A stretch of DNA of 64,000 bases from Nocardia lijiangensis NBRC 108240 (GCF_001613045.1 NZ_BDBP01000029.1:34525-98524), one strand, 5' to 3'; positions 27,778 through 37,222 are shown, numbered from the stretch's first letter. Made by a program: numbers and translations. The notes: generated by a model from the letters alone, not told the origin.

Positions 27778-29493
27778 TCATCCGGCCGCTGTCGGTGTCA
27801 ACGAGAGGTTCCAGAAGTCGGCGTAGCGGCCGCCGTGACGTAGCAGCTCGTCGTGGCTGCCCGCTTCCTCGACGCGGCCGCCGTCGAGGAACACGATGTG
27901 ATCGGCGCGTTGGACGGTCCGCAGCCGATGCGCGACCATCACCACCGTCCGGCCCGCCATCAGACGCTCGATACCCTCGTGGACGGCCGCCTCGTTCACC
28001 GGGTCCAGTGCGGAGGTGATCTCGTCCAGCAGCACGATGGGCGCGTTCTTCAGCAGGGCGCGTGCGATCGAAACACGTTGGCGCTCACCGCCGGACAGCA
28101 GTGCGCCACCCTCGCCGACCTTCGTCGCCCAGCCGTCGGGCAGCCGCTCGATCACCTCGTCCAATCGCGCCGCGGTCGCCGCCGCCCGAACGTCGGTTTC
28201 ACTGGCGTCGGGACGGCCGAGGCGCACGTTCTCCTCGATGGTTCCGTCGAACAGATAGACGTCCTGGAAGACAATGGCGATCTGCGCCATCAACTCCTCG
28301 GTGCTCATCGCGCGCACGTCCACGCCGCCCACACGCACCGCGCCCGCGTCCGCGTCGTAGAACCGCGCGAGCAGTTGCAGCACTGTGCTTTTGCCCGCGC
28401 CCGACGGTCCGACGATGGCGAGCCGCTGTCCCTGCGGCACGGCCAGTGACACGTCGTCGATCACCGCGCGGCCGCCGTGCCGGAAGGTGACGGAGCCGAA
28501 CTCGAGGTCGTGGCGTTGCGGCTGGATCGATTCGCGCGGTTCCGGCAGCGTCTCGGTGTGCAAGAGCGCATCGAGTCGCACCAGCACGGAACGCGCGACG
28601 CGGAGCTGGCCGCCGATATCGGCCAGCGACAGCAGCGGATCCGCGCAGCGGGCGGTCAGCACCAGGATCGCCAAAACCTCTGCCGCGCCGATATTTCCGC
28701 CGAGCACCAGGTAGGCGGCCAGGACCAGCAGCACGGTGAAGATCGCCTGCACCGTCAGCGTCAGGCCCACCACGCCGGGCAGCGCGGACACGGTCGACCG
28801 GCGGGACGCGCGCTCGAGCTCACGCAGCGAGTCGTCGAGCAACCGGAAGCGTTCCGTTGTCCGGCCGCCGGCGCGCAGCACCGGCTGCGCCTGGAGATAC
28901 TCGATGACCCGCCCGGTGGCCTCGTGTGCGCGTTCGGCGCTCTCGGCGTCGCCGGCGGCCGTCGACCGTCCCGTCCAGACCTGCACCGCCACCACGAGCG
29001 GGGCGGCGAGCACCGCGGCCACTCCCATCTGCCAGTTGAAGGCGAGCATGACGACAACGATCGTCAGCGGAGTCAGCGCGGCGGAGATGAACGGCGCCAG
29101 CAGATGCGCGATCACGCTCATCGCCTCCAGAACACCGCGACTGGCCAGGACGGACACTTCCCCGGTCCGGCTAGCGCTGTACCAGCCGAGGGGCAGGCGG
29201 GCCAGGTGATCGCCGAGACGGTGGTACATACCCTCCAGCAGCGTGGTTCCGGCACGGAAACCGGACAGGTCGCTGAGATAGCGCAGCGCCGCGAAGACCG
29301 CGACCGCGGCCCCGAACGCGATCAGCCAGGGCCAGGCATCCGCGGGAGTGCTCCCGAACAGCGCCCGCAGCACGGGAACCAGCAGTGCGTAGGACAATCC
29401 CTCGACGACGGCGGTCGTCGCCATCAGCGCCACGGTGCGGCGCACCGGAGGGGCGTACTCGGGTCCCAGCACGCGCAGCAGTATGCGAATCAT
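27778..29493 (-). CDS. ABC transporter, fused permease-ATPase (IrtB/YbtQ-like)
   Basis: A 571-residue ABC half-transporter. Six membrane helices occupy residues 15-310, and the ATPase domain runs from about 330 (Walker A GPSGAGKST near 365, signature LSGGERQR, Walker B IVLLDEITSALD, then the H-loop MVAHRL). It is adjacent to a similar gene, with an ATGA overlap, so they probably form a heterodimer like IrtAB or YbtPQ. Those pairs import siderophore complexes despite their exporter fold. No siderophore-interaction (reductase) domain is fused here. Direction of transport and substrate are inferred only from the NRPS context. Confidence 0.85.
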   Translation of the reverse strand: MIRILLRVLGPEYAPPVRRTVALMATTAVVEGLSYALLVPVLRALFGSTPADAWPWLIAFGAAVAVFAALRYLSDLSGFRAGTTLLEGMYHRLGDHLARLPLGWYSASRTGEVSVLASRGVLEAMSVIAHLLAPFISAALTPLTIVVVMLAFNWQMGVAAVLAAPLVVAVQVWTGRSTAAGDAESAERAHEATGRVIEYLQAQPVLRAGGRTTERFRLLDDSLRELERASRRSTVSALPGVVGLTLTVQAIFTVLLVLAAYLVLGGNIGAAEVLAILVLTARCADPLLSLADIGGQLRVARSVLVRLDALLHTETLPEPRESIQPQRHDLEFGSVTFRHGGRAVIDDVSLAVPQGQRLAIVGPSGAGKSTVLQLLARFYDADAGAVRVGGVDVRAMSTEELMAQIAIVFQDVYLFDGTIEENVRLGRPDASETDVRAAATAARLDEVIERLPDGWATKVGEGGALLSGGERQRVSIARALLKNAPIVLLDEITSALDPVNEAAVHEGIERLMAGRTVVMVAHRLRTVQRADHIVFLDGGRVEEAGSHDELLRHGGRYADFWNLSLTPTAAG

Positions 29494-31328
29494 CGGTACT
29501 CGTCTCCTTGCAGTGCACCGGAACGGGTTTCGACCTCGTCGGCGAGCGCCGATCGATGGGATTGCCAGTACGCGGCGAACTTTCCGCCCCGTGCCAGCAG
29601 CTCGGCGGGTGTGCCGCGCTCGACGATGGACCCGTTCTCCAGCACCACGACGGTGTCGGCGTCTGCGATGGTCTCCAGACGATGGGCGATGACCAGGATC
29701 GTCCGATCACCCGCCAGCGTCGAAAGGGCTTGGCGCACCGCCAGTTCGGTCTGCGGGTCGGCGAAGGCGGTCGCCTCGTCGAGCACAAGGACAGGAGTGT
29801 CGGCGAGCAGTGCGCGGGCGAGCGAAATCCGTTGCGCCTCACCACCGGACAGTCCGGCATCCGCACCGATCACCGAATCGTATCCGCGCGGCAGCTCGAG
29901 AATTCGATCGTGGATGTTCGCCAAGCGGGCGGCGCGAACCACGTCGTCGAGGTCGGCGTGCGGCACCGACAGCGCGATATTCTCCGCGACCGAGGCTCGC
30001 AGCAGGCGAACGTCCTGGAAGACGAACGAGACCATCCGGTACAGCTCCCGGCTGCCGAGCTCGCGCAGATCGACACCGCCCAGGACGACCGAACCGTGGG
30101 CCGGGTCGAAGAACCGCGGCAACAGCTGCACCAACGTGGACTTTCCGCTTCCCGACGGACCCACGAGCGCGGTGACCGTCCCCGGCTCGAGCACCAGATC
30201 GATCCCGCGCAGCACGTCGCGGCCTGCGTCGTAGCCGAACCGGACGTCACGCAATTCCACTCGGTGCCCCTGCGGTGCCACCGGCCGCGCGGGCTCCGGC
30301 AGCGCAGGCACCTCGAGCACGTCCCGGATCCGGCCGACCGCGCGGCGGGCCGCCTGCATATCGTCGAAGCCGTGGCCGAGCGCCGCCACCGGAGCGGTCA
30401 AGCCCAGTCCCAACAGCAGGAACGGCAGCACATCAGCGGGGGGCAGCGAACCGTTCGTGACCAGAGCGGCACCGCCGACCAGCACGACCAGCAGCACGAA
30501 CGGCGGCGACAGCACCAGCTGCATCCCCGCGGCGATCGGGGCGAGACCGCGCACCCACCGGAAGAAGGTGCCGACGAATTCGTCCACGGCCGTGCGGAAT
30601 GCGCGGTGGGCGCGCCCGGACCCGCCGAACGCCTTGACCACCGCGATGCCCTGCACGAACTCGATGACCGAACTCGCGACCCGTCCCATCGCCGCGTCGA
30701 ACTCCTCCTGCTCACGCAGCCGGGTCGGGGTCATCATCAACGGGACCAGCGCTACTGCCAGCACCACCGGTATCAGCGTGATCAGCGTGAGCCGCCAGTC
30801 GACGGTGAACAGGTAGATCAGCGACACCAGCGGCACCACGAAAGCGGAGACCAGCTCGCCGGGGGTGTGGGCGATGAACGGGTGCACGGCGCTCACATCG
30901 TCGCCCACCACCTGCGACAGCTCACCGGTCCGGCGCCGGGAGAACCAGCCGATCGGGACCCGCCCCAGCTGCGCGGCCAGTTGCCTGCGGAACGACAGTT
31001 GCACCCGGCTGTCGAGCAGATGCCCGATCCCGGACGACCCGGCCGTGAACAGCAACCGGACGAGCATGCCTGCCGCGCCCGCGAGCACGACGATCCAGAC
31101 ATGGCCGTCGTCGATCGGGCCGGGCGACAACAGGGTTCGCCCCAACTCGACAACCGCCAGCAATGGCGCCAACCCCGCGACAGCGCCGATGACCTGCAGG
31201 ACCACCAAGGCGGCGAAACTGCCGAGATAGGGGCGCAGGAGCCCGAAAATGCTTTGTCCCGCAGCGGAATCGGAAGCTGCGAGCGGCGGGGAAAGCTCCC
31301 TCCTCTCGGCAAGATCGGTGGTGGTCAT
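29490..31328 (-). CDS. ABC transporter, fused permease-ATPase (IrtA/YbtP-like)
   Basis: A 612-residue ABC half-transporter with six membrane helices (about residues 35-330) and a C-terminal ATPase domain: Walker A GPSGSGKSTL, signature LSGGEAQR, Walker B VLVLDEATAFAD, H-loop VIAHRL. The start ATG at 31328 overlaps the esterase stop as ATGA; longer upstream frames run into the esterase gene. It is the presumed heterodimer partner of the next gene. Unlike mycobacterial IrtA it lacks an N-terminal FAD-binding siderophore reductase domain. Confidence 0.85.
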   Translation of the reverse strand: MTTTDLAERRELSPPLAASDSAAGQSIFGLLRPYLGSFAALVVLQVIGAVAGLAPLLAVVELGRTLLSPGPIDDGHVWIVVLAGAAGMLVRLLFTAGSSGIGHLLDSRVQLSFRRQLAAQLGRVPIGWFSRRRTGELSQVVGDDVSAVHPFIAHTPGELVSAFVVPLVSLIYLFTVDWRLTLITLIPVVLAVALVPLMMTPTRLREQEEFDAAMGRVASSVIEFVQGIAVVKAFGGSGRAHRAFRTAVDEFVGTFFRWVRGLAPIAAGMQLVLSPPFVLLVVLVGGAALVTNGSLPPADVLPFLLLGLGLTAPVAALGHGFDDMQAARRAVGRIRDVLEVPALPEPARPVAPQGHRVELRDVRFGYDAGRDVLRGIDLVLEPGTVTALVGPSGSGKSTLVQLLPRFFDPAHGSVVLGGVDLRELGSRELYRMVSFVFQDVRLLRASVAENIALSVPHADLDDVVRAARLANIHDRILELPRGYDSVIGADAGLSGGEAQRISLARALLADTPVLVLDEATAFADPQTELAVRQALSTLAGDRTILVIAHRLETIADADTVVVLENGSIVERGTPAELLARGGKFAAYWQSHRSALADEVETRSGALQGDEYR

Positions 31329-32329
31329 CGCCGCCCCGTCTTCGTCGCTCCCAGCGCAGCACTGCCCGAGTGCTCCAGCAGGTGGCTGCGCAGAAAAGCG
31401 AGGATCTCGGCGCGAGCGGGCCGGGCTGCGGGGACCACTCCGGGCATACTCAGGAAGGCGTGCACCGCGTCCGGATAGCGGGTCAGCGTCGCCTCGGCTC
31501 CCGCGTCTCGCAGCCGATCGGCATAGGCCGGTGCGTGATCTTCCAGCGGGTCCGTACCCACAGCTTGGATGAGGGCGGGGGCGAGTCCCGCGAGGTTGTC
31601 GATGTCCACTGGTGAAATCGCGCGAGGGTCGAAGGATTCGGGAAGCACGATGCGCTGCACCGCCCGGCAATTGGCCGGTGTCGCGGTGGGACTGTCCGCG
31701 TTCTCGGTGAACGACGGGTACTCGAAGACGCGCTCGGTCCAATCCAGCTGCGGATTGATCAGCACCTGGGCGCGCACCGGCAGTCCCAGTTCGACCGCCC
31801 TGATCGCGGTGAGTGTCGCGAGGGTAGCTCCCGCGCTGGCGCCCAGCAGGGCGATCCGAGTGGGATCGATTCCCCACTCCGTGGCGTCTTCGACGATGCG
31901 GACAACGGAGTCATAGGCGTCCTCGACGGGTGCGGGCGCGGGGTGCTCGGGCGCCAGCCGATAGTCGACCGAGACGACCACGGCCGGACATTCGGCCGCG
32001 AGGTGACTGAGCAGCCAATCGTCCTGGTCCGGTGCGCCGAGAATCAAACCGCCGCCGTGGAACGCGACGATCAGCGGCAGCGCCGAGCCTTCCCCTTCAG
32101 GCCGGTACACGCGGGCACTCAACCGACGCCCCGGCAGATCGAGCGTGCGTGTTGTGATCAGCGCGCGAGGGTCGGGCCTGCCGGTGACGATCCTGCCGAG
32201 AGCGGACCGGCGCTTGCGGTGCTGCGCTTCACGCACCTCGATGACCTGGGCCGGGGTGATCGAATCCCAATCCGGTTCGGTCGAGAGTGCGGACAGAATC
32301 CGCACCCCAAGGGGAACTTTGCCTCGCAT
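31325..32329 (-). CDS. Alpha/beta-hydrolase, hormone-sensitive-lipase-like esterase
   Basis: A 334-residue hydrolase with the HSL oxyanion motif FHGGGLILGAP near residue 93, the nucleophile elbow LLGASAGAT near 162, and a C-terminal Asp (GTDPLEDHAPAY) and His (PDAVHAFLS) completing the triad. The start ATG at 32329 has GGAGGG five bases upstream. It is the first gene of the minus-strand transporter operon and divergent from the AraC regulator. A role in releasing the cargo of an imported peptide or metallophore ester is possible by analogy with siderophore esterases, but this is context only. Confidence 0.85.
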   Translation of the reverse strand: MRGKVPLGVRILSALSTEPDWDSITPAQVIEVREAQHRKRRSALGRIVTGRPDPRALITTRTLDLPGRRLSARVYRPEGEGSALPLIVAFHGGGLILGAPDQDDWLLSHLAAECPAVVVSVDYRLAPEHPAPAPVEDAYDSVVRIVEDATEWGIDPTRIALLGASAGATLATLTAIRAVELGLPVRAQVLINPQLDWTERVFEYPSFTENADSPTATPANCRAVQRIVLPESFDPRAISPVDIDNLAGLAPALIQAVGTDPLEDHAPAYADRLRDAGAEATLTRYPDAVHAFLSMPGVVPAARPARAEILAFLRSHLLEHSGSAALGATKTGRR

Positions 32330-32349
32330 GACTGCCCTCCAGACTCCTG

Positions 32350-32370
32350 GGCCGCCGTGTTCCGGCGGCC
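32350..32370. promoter_or_regulatory. Inverted repeat between the esterase operon and the AraC gene
   Basis: Perfect 7-base dyad GGCCGCC-N7-GGCGGCC in the middle of a 60-base divergent intergenic region. It is a candidate operator shared by the operon and the regulator. Confidence 0.45.
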
Positions 32371-32389
32371 TACCGATACCCTGGCAAAC

Positions 32390-33169
32390 GTGACCATCGA
32401 CGCGCTTTCGGAAATCTGCGGTCCGGCACGGACGCCGGTGGCGTGGGTGCGGCCCGGTCACGTCGGCTATGTCGGGCCGGATCTCGGCGTCGACCCGCAT
32501 TCCCCCTCGGTCGCGATGCTCAGTGTCGGCTTGGACGCGCCGCTCGTCGTGCACAGCGCACAGGGGCCGATACGCACCGGCAGTTCATTCGCCCCCGCCC
32601 GCACGACGCAGCGCGTCGTCGCCACCCGGGGCTGGATTCTGGCGCTGTTCGTCGATCCCGCGGGCGCGCCCGCCACCGCCATCGCCGACGAGATGACCAC
32701 CGCCGCAGGTCCTTTCGGCCTCACTCACCGGCGAGAGCGTGAGCTCGTCGAGCTGTGCAATGGCCCCCTCGTGGATCCGGACCACATCTACGCCCGAGCC
32801 ATCGCCGGCCCCGCACCCGTCGCCGATCCACGCATCGAGCGGGTCGCCGCCATCATCCGCAGCGACCCGGCCCACACCTTCCGCGCCGAGCACATCGCCG
32901 CGAACCTGGGCCTGTCCACCACCCATTTCCTCCGCTTGTTCACCGCGCAGTGCGGCACCACATTCCGCGGCTATCAGCGGTGGAACCGCATGATCCACAC
33001 CGTCCGCGGCGCCGTCAGCGGCCACGACCTCACCCGATCCGCCCTCGACGCAGGCTTCGCCACCCCGTCCCACTTCAGTGAAACCTTCCGCGACATGATC
33101 GGACTACCCGCCACCAAGGTGTTTCGCGCCGGCATCCACTTCGATCTCGGAACCTCGCCCGCGTCGTAG
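32390..33169 (+). CDS. AraC-family transcriptional regulator
   Basis: A 259-residue regulator with two C-terminal helix-turn-helix units (residues about 165-250: TFRAEHIAANLGLSTTHFLRLFTAQCGTTFRGYQRWNRM, then DLTRSALDAGFATPSHFSETFRDMIG). The N-terminal 150 residues are an unassigned sensor domain. I take the GTG at 32390 because it follows the divergent intergenic region; longer in-frame starts lie inside the esterase gene. It is divergent from the esterase/ABC/ECF operon and probably controls it, as YbtA-type AraC proteins do for siderophore transport loci. Confidence 0.85.
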   Translation: MTIDALSEICGPARTPVAWVRPGHVGYVGPDLGVDPHSPSVAMLSVGLDAPLVVHSAQGPIRTGSSFAPARTTQRVVATRGWILALFVDPAGAPATAIADEMTTAAGPFGLTHRRERELVELCNGPLVDPDHIYARAIAGPAPVADPRIERVAAIIRSDPAHTFRAEHIAANLGLSTTHFLRLFTAQCGTTFRGYQRWNRMIHTVRGAVSGHDLTRSALDAGFATPSHFSETFRDMIGLPATKVFRAGIHFDLGTSPAS

Positions 33170-33521
33170 TGTTCGCAACGGGCCTGCGCTGGCGTCGCTC
33201 ACCGCACCTGAATAGCGCGCCGACTGGTTCCTTCATCCGATCCGATGAGATCATGCCCCGAACGTCGGCGACCGATCCGGAAATCGAGTAGCAAACTACT
33301 CGCTACGGCTGCAGCGGCGCCCGATAACCTTCCATCACACCCAAGACCGCCGCATCGCGCTTTGGTCGAGACCTGCGCTGTCGGCGCCAGTGAGCTACCG
33401 CATCTCCGGGCTGTTGCCAGCGATCCGCAACAGCATGCGGTATCTCAGCAGGCTGGGAGCGGACGCTTCGGCCTTGCCTCGACCGGACGCGAGCACTCAG
33501 GGGAAGGAAGGCGGCGCGACG
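33170..33521. other. Intergenic region between AraC and GH13 genes
   Basis: About 350 bases without a supportable gene. It holds one terminator-like hairpin (33285-33302) and, at its right end, the purine-rich GGGGAAGGAAGG (33500-33511) that serves as the GH13 ribosome-binding region. Confidence 0.6.
33285..33302. terminator. Hairpin downstream of the AraC gene
   Basis: Perfect 7-base stem CGAGTAG/CTACTCG with a CAAA loop, 115 bases after the AraC stop. No T-tract, so termination is only possible. Confidence 0.35.
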
Positions 33522-35330
33522 ATGACGACTACTTCGCAGTCGCGATCGCAGATGGGTTCGATCGCTCATGACAGGGGTGTGGCGTTTCGGGTGTGGGCGC
33601 CGAACGCGGACAGTGTCGCGGTCGCCGGAAGTTTCAACGGGTGGTCGATGTCGGCGCATCCGCTCGTCGACGAGGGGGAGGGTGTCTGGTCGGCCGAGGT
33701 GGATTGCGCCAATGCCGGTGACGCTTACCGGTACGTGATCGTTCACGAGGGTGTCGAGCTTGCCTGGCGATGCGATCCGTACGCCCGCGCGATGGCGAGT
33801 TCGGTTGGCGACTCGATCATCGATGACCCCGCCTACGACTGGGGCTCTGTGCCTTTCCGCATGCCGGATTGGGACGATCTGGTGATCTACGAGCTGCACA
33901 TCGGAACGTACAACGACGAGCCGGTCGGTCGTCCAGGCGACGTGGCGCGGGTGGCGCAGCGGCTGGATCATCTGGTCGACCTCGGTGTCAACGCCATCCA
34001 GCTGCTGCCTCCGGCCGAGTTTCCCGGAGGCTTCTCCTGGGGCTACAACCCGTCCTCGATCTTCGCCGTCGAGACCGACTACGGCGGGCCGCAGGCCTTG
34101 CGGGACTTGATCCGGGCGTCGCATGACCGCGGCTTGGCGGTGCTGTGCGATGTGGTCTACAACCACTTCGGTTGGGCGGACTCGAGCACCTGGCGTTTCG
34201 ACGGCTGGTATCAGCATGGCAAGGGCGGTATCTACTTCTACAACGACTGGCGAGACCGCACACCGTGGGGGCACACGCGACCCGATTACGGGCGTCCCGA
34301 GGTTCGTCGATACCTGCAAGACAACGCCCTGATGTGGTTGGAGCAGTTCCGGTTCGACGGACTGCGTTGGGACGCAACCAGTTACATCCGCAATGTCGAC
34401 GGGAACGCCGACCCTGGCACCGACTTGCCGGACGGGTGGCGCCTGCTGCGCCAGATCAACAGCGAAATCGACACCCGCCAACCGTGGAAGATCAGCATCG
34501 CCGAAGACCTGCAGAACAACGAGTGGCTCACCAAAAGCGTCGACAGTGGCGGGGCTGGGTTCGACAGCCAGTGGGATGCCGGGTTCGTCCATCCGATCCG
34601 CCGCGTCCTGACCCGGGTGCGCGACGAGGACCGAGACATGCAGGCAATCCGTGCCGCGGTCGAGCACAGCTACAACGACACCGCCCTGCAGCGCGTCATC
34701 TACACCGAGTCCCACGACGAGGTCGCCCGGCTCAACGGCAAATCACGACTGCCCGAAGACATTTCACCGGGTAGCGCCAGCAACTACGTCGCGAAGAAAC
34801 GCTCCACATTGGGCGCGGTATTGGTCTTCACCGCTCCCGGTATCCCGATGATCTTCCAAGGCCAGGAATTCCTCGAAGACGGCTCCTGGCACGACGACGA
34901 CCCGCTCGACTGGACCAAACGCGACACCCATCGTGGAATCCTCCAGCTCTACCGAGACCTCATCGCACTACGCCGGAATCAGCGCAACACCACGCGAGGC
35001 CTGCGCGGTCCCGGCGTCCACGTGCACCACATCAACAACACCGACAAGATCCTCGCCTTCCACCGCTTCGCCGAAGGCGGGCCCCGCGACAGCGTCATCG
35101 TGGTGACCAACCTGGCCGGCCGCCACTACGACCGCTACCGGGTCGGGGTACCACGAGAAGGCCAGTGGCGAGTGCGATTCAACAGCGACTGGCAAGGATA
35201 CGATCCCAGCTTCGGAAACCAGCCGAGCGCAGACGCCAACAGCGACCCACACGGAATGGACCAGATGCCCTACAGCATCGAAATCGGCCTCGGCCCGTAC
35301 ACCGCCGTCATTCTCTCCCAGGACGGGTAG
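33522..35330 (+). CDS. GH13 alpha-amylase-family enzyme, GlgB-like with CBM48 domain
   Basis: A 602-residue glycoside hydrolase family 13 protein. An N-terminal CBM48-type beta-sandwich (FRVWAPNADSVAVAGSFNGW, residues about 20-110) precedes the TIM barrel with DVVYNHFG (region I), FDGLRWDAT with the nucleophile Asp (region II), ISIAEDLQ with the acid Glu (region III) and TESHDE with the third Asp (region IV). This pattern resembles glycogen branching enzymes and trehalohydrolases. No other glycogen or trehalose gene is adjacent, so the exact reaction is open. The start has a purine-rich ribosome site and is preferred over longer frames. It is monocistronic or coupled to the small frame downstream. 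Confidence 0.85.
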   Translation: MTTTSQSRSQMGSIAHDRGVAFRVWAPNADSVAVAGSFNGWSMSAHPLVDEGEGVWSAEVDCANAGDAYRYVIVHEGVELAWRCDPYARAMASSVGDSIIDDPAYDWGSVPFRMPDWDDLVIYELHIGTYNDEPVGRPGDVARVAQRLDHLVDLGVNAIQLLPPAEFPGGFSWGYNPSSIFAVETDYGGPQALRDLIRASHDRGLAVLCDVVYNHFGWADSSTWRFDGWYQHGKGGIYFYNDWRDRTPWGHTRPDYGRPEVRRYLQDNALMWLEQFRFDGLRWDATSYIRNVDGNADPGTDLPDGWRLLRQINSEIDTRQPWKISIAEDLQNNEWLTKSVDSGGAGFDSQWDAGFVHPIRRVLTRVRDEDRDMQAIRAAVEHSYNDTALQRVIYTESHDEVARLNGKSRLPEDISPGSASNYVAKKRSTLGAVLVFTAPGIPMIFQGQEFLEDGSWHDDDPLDWTKRDTHRGILQLYRDLIALRRNQRNTTRGLRGPGVHVHHINNTDKILAFHRFAEGGPRDSVIVVTNLAGRHYDRYRVGVPREGQWRVRFNSDWQGYDPSFGNQPSADANSDPHGMDQMPYSIEIGLGPYTAVILSQDG

Positions 35331-35369
35331 GAACCATGTCTCGAGCACATCGAAAGCGAGGTCAGCGAC

Positions 35370-35645
35370 TTGAACGAGCGCGTCGCACGCGCCTTCCTGA
35401 CCTCGATGTCGGAACCGATGTGGCGGAATCTGGCAAAACTGGGCGGCGGGAACTTCGGCCACTATGTGCGGAACAGGGGATTGGAAAGGGAACTGCGGTA
35501 TCTGCGAGATATCGGATACATCGACGTTCAATCAGTGACGCAGATACCCGAAGAGGGCGACAACTTGTCCGACTGGGTCCGTATCACGAAGACCGGGCGT
35601 GAATTCATCGCCTTGCGAAAGGAAATCGATCCGCACGGGCAATGA
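35370..35645 (+). CDS. Small protein of unknown function (possible winged-helix remnant)
   Basis: A 91-residue frame with a TTG start, 39 bases after the GH13 stop. The frame is open back to that stop, and the residues before the TTG (LEHIESEVSD) continue the same helical pattern, so the true start is unclear. The helical N-terminus and the ITKTGREFIALRKEI ending look like a winged-helix or PadR-like C-terminal segment. I do not recognise the family. It could be a truncated gene. Confidence 0.5.
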   Translation: MNERVARAFLTSMSEPMWRNLAKLGGGNFGHYVRNRGLERELRYLRDIGYIDVQSVTQIPEEGDNLSDWVRITKTGREFIALRKEIDPHGQ

Positions 35646-35742
35646 GGTTGCTCACCCTGGCCAGCAACGGATTTCAGCCGCGCTAGCGGCGAGCAGCGGG
35701 CGACGTCGATCCCGATCGACAACAGCGCCCACTGCGGTCATA

Positions 35743-36096
35743 TCAGACGCGCAGCAGGAGGTAAGCGGCGGTGACCGAGCCGAGGACAGCCCCGCCGTAG
35801 CAGACCACGATGATCAACGTACTGAATTGCCCGAGCCGCAAGCCGTGCTCCAGTGTGTACCGGAAGCGGTGTGCCCAATGGAATAGCGCCAGCGCACAGA
35901 GTCCGAACAGGACCAGCCGGGTAACAGGGTGGCGCAACACCGAAAGCAGGTCCGCGTGATCCGGCGCGGACAGCCAGTCCAATGGGAAGGCGAGGCCGAA
36001 CAGAAACAGCAGCACCGGTATGAGCAGTGCAGCGGCCATTCCGCCGATGCCGAACAGCAGCCACGCCAACGGTTCCAGGGATTTCTTGTTCGTCAT
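35743..36096 (-). CDS. frdD: Fumarate reductase membrane anchor subunit D
   Basis: A 117-residue membrane protein with three hydrophobic helices (PLAWLLFGIGGMAAALLIPVLLFLFGL, LVLFGLCALALFHWAHRFRYTL, TLIIVVCYGGAVLGSVTAAYLLL). The HWAHRFRYTLEHGL segment is typical of FrdD. It pairs with FrdC to hold the FrdAB dimer on the inner face of the membrane and bind menaquinol. The start overlaps the frdC stop (ATGA). It is the last gene of the frd operon. Confidence 0.9.
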   Translation of the reverse strand: MTNKKSLEPLAWLLFGIGGMAAALLIPVLLFLFGLAFPLDWLSAPDHADLLSVLRHPVTRLVLFGLCALALFHWAHRFRYTLEHGLRLGQFSTLIIVVCYGGAVLGSVTAAYLLLRV

Positions 36097-36485
36097 CGCA
36101 GCACCACCACCAGCACGATCGCCGTCAGCAGACCCCACAGCAGGTAGTGCAGCCCAACGATCACGGCCGGTGCAACGCGCCGGTTCCGTACCCGCACCGC
36201 CATCGCCTTGGGCGCGAGATCGAACCAGGTGACCGTGTGCAGGAGCACGAACAGGAGGGCGATCGTGTTCAGTGCAACGACCCACCCGCTGGCGCTCCAG
36301 CTCAGAAACCGCTGATACTCCTCACTTCCGGAGCTGACCGCATTCACCAGAAGCAGGAGATACACCACGAACCAGGCGACGAACACGCTGCTGAGTTCAC
36401 GCAGGGCGAAGATCAGGTATGAGCGGCGGCTCATCCACCAGAAGGTGGAGACCGGCTTTCGATACAACCGAGTCGTCGTGGTCAT
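36093..36485 (-). CDS. frdC: Fumarate reductase membrane anchor subunit C
   Basis: A 130-residue membrane protein with three helices and the FrdC N-terminal motif [33 protein letters not shown] in the second half is also characteristic. The start at 36485 overlaps the frdB stop (ATGA). No haem-ligand His pair like that of type B or C succinate dehydrogenases is evident, in line with the haem-free FrdCD anchor. Confidence 0.9.
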   Translation of the reverse strand: MTTTTRLYRKPVSTFWWMSRRSYLIFALRELSSVFVAWFVVYLLLLVNAVSSGSEEYQRFLSWSASGWVVALNTIALLFVLLHTVTWFDLAPKAMAVRVRNRRVAPAVIVGLHYLLWGLLTAIVLVVVLR

Positions 36486-37222
36486 CGTGCCCGCCAAGGC
36501 ATCAGCCAATCTCGGAGCGATTGGGTGGCCGCGGTCAGCTTGTAGCGTTGGATCGCCCCGGCCGGATCAACCCCCTTGGGGCAAGCGGTGGTGCACTCGC
36601 CGACCAAGGTGCAGGACCAGACGCCCTCGGCGGAGGAGAGCACATCCCGCCGATCCGCGGCTCCCTCATCGCGCGAGTCGAGGTTGTAGCGTTGCCCCAG
36701 CGCGATCGCCGCCGGACCGATGAACTCGGGCTCGAGCGCGAAGACAGGACATGCCGAGTAGCAGAGCATGCAATTGATGCACATACTGAATTGCTTGTAA
36801 TCGTCCATTTCCGACGGTGTTTGCAGGTACTCGCCGTCATCGAGTGGCCGGTGTTCCTCCCTGATCAGCCATGGCTTGACCGCGGTCAGCTTGTGCATGA
36901 AGTCGCTGATCTCGATGACGAGATCCCGGATCACCGGGAAGTTGCGCAATGGCTCGACCCGCACCGGCCCCGGCGCGTAGTCGGTCAGGAAAGTGGCGCA
37001 GCTCAGTTGTGGCTCACCGTTGACGGTCATGCCGCAGCTACCGCAGATGCCCATCCGGCACGACCACCGGTACGACACCGTTCCGTCGAGGTAGTCCTTG
37101 ATGTAGTTGAGGCCGTCGAGCACCGTCCATTCCTTGCGCAGCGGAACCTCGTACAGCTGCATAACCGGTTCGTCGTCTCGATCCGGTCGGTAGCGCGCGA
37201 CTTGCAGTGTTATCCGGTCCAC
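36482..37222 (-). CDS. frdB: Fumarate reductase iron-sulfur subunit
   Basis: A 246-residue subunit with three cluster motifs: [2Fe-2S] [11 protein letters not shown] plus a downstream Cys, [4Fe-4S] [12 protein letters not shown], and [3Fe-4S] [17 protein letters not shown]. It relays electrons from menaquinol at FrdCD to FAD in FrdA. I choose the GTG at 37222, which has GAGGG five bases upstream; a GTG overlapping the frdA stop four codons earlier is possible. Length matches E. coli FrdB (244). Confidence 0.93.
   Translation of the reverse strand: MDRITLQVARYRPDRDDEPVMQLYEVPLRKEWTVLDGLNYIKDYLDGTVSYRWSCRMGICGSCGMTVNGEPQLSCATFLTDYAPGPVRVEPLRNFPVIRDLVIEISDFMHKLTAVKPWLIREEHRPLDDGEYLQTPSEMDDYKQFSMCINCMLCYSACPVFALEPEFIGPAAIALGQRYNLDSRDEGAADRRDVLSSAEGVWSCTLVGECTTACPKGVDPAGAIQRYKLTAATQSLRDWLMPWRAR

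Noticed and set aside
29385..31478. Open frame of 697 codons on the plus strand opposite the ABC transporter genes
   Set aside because: Antisense to two complete ABC half-transporters; Gln/Arg/His-rich product with no domains.
35705..35720. Palindrome GTCGATC-CC-GATCGAC between the small frame and frdD as a terminator
   Set aside because: The loop is too short for the full stem and there is no T-tract; such GATC-rich palindromes are frequent by chance in this GC-rich sequence.
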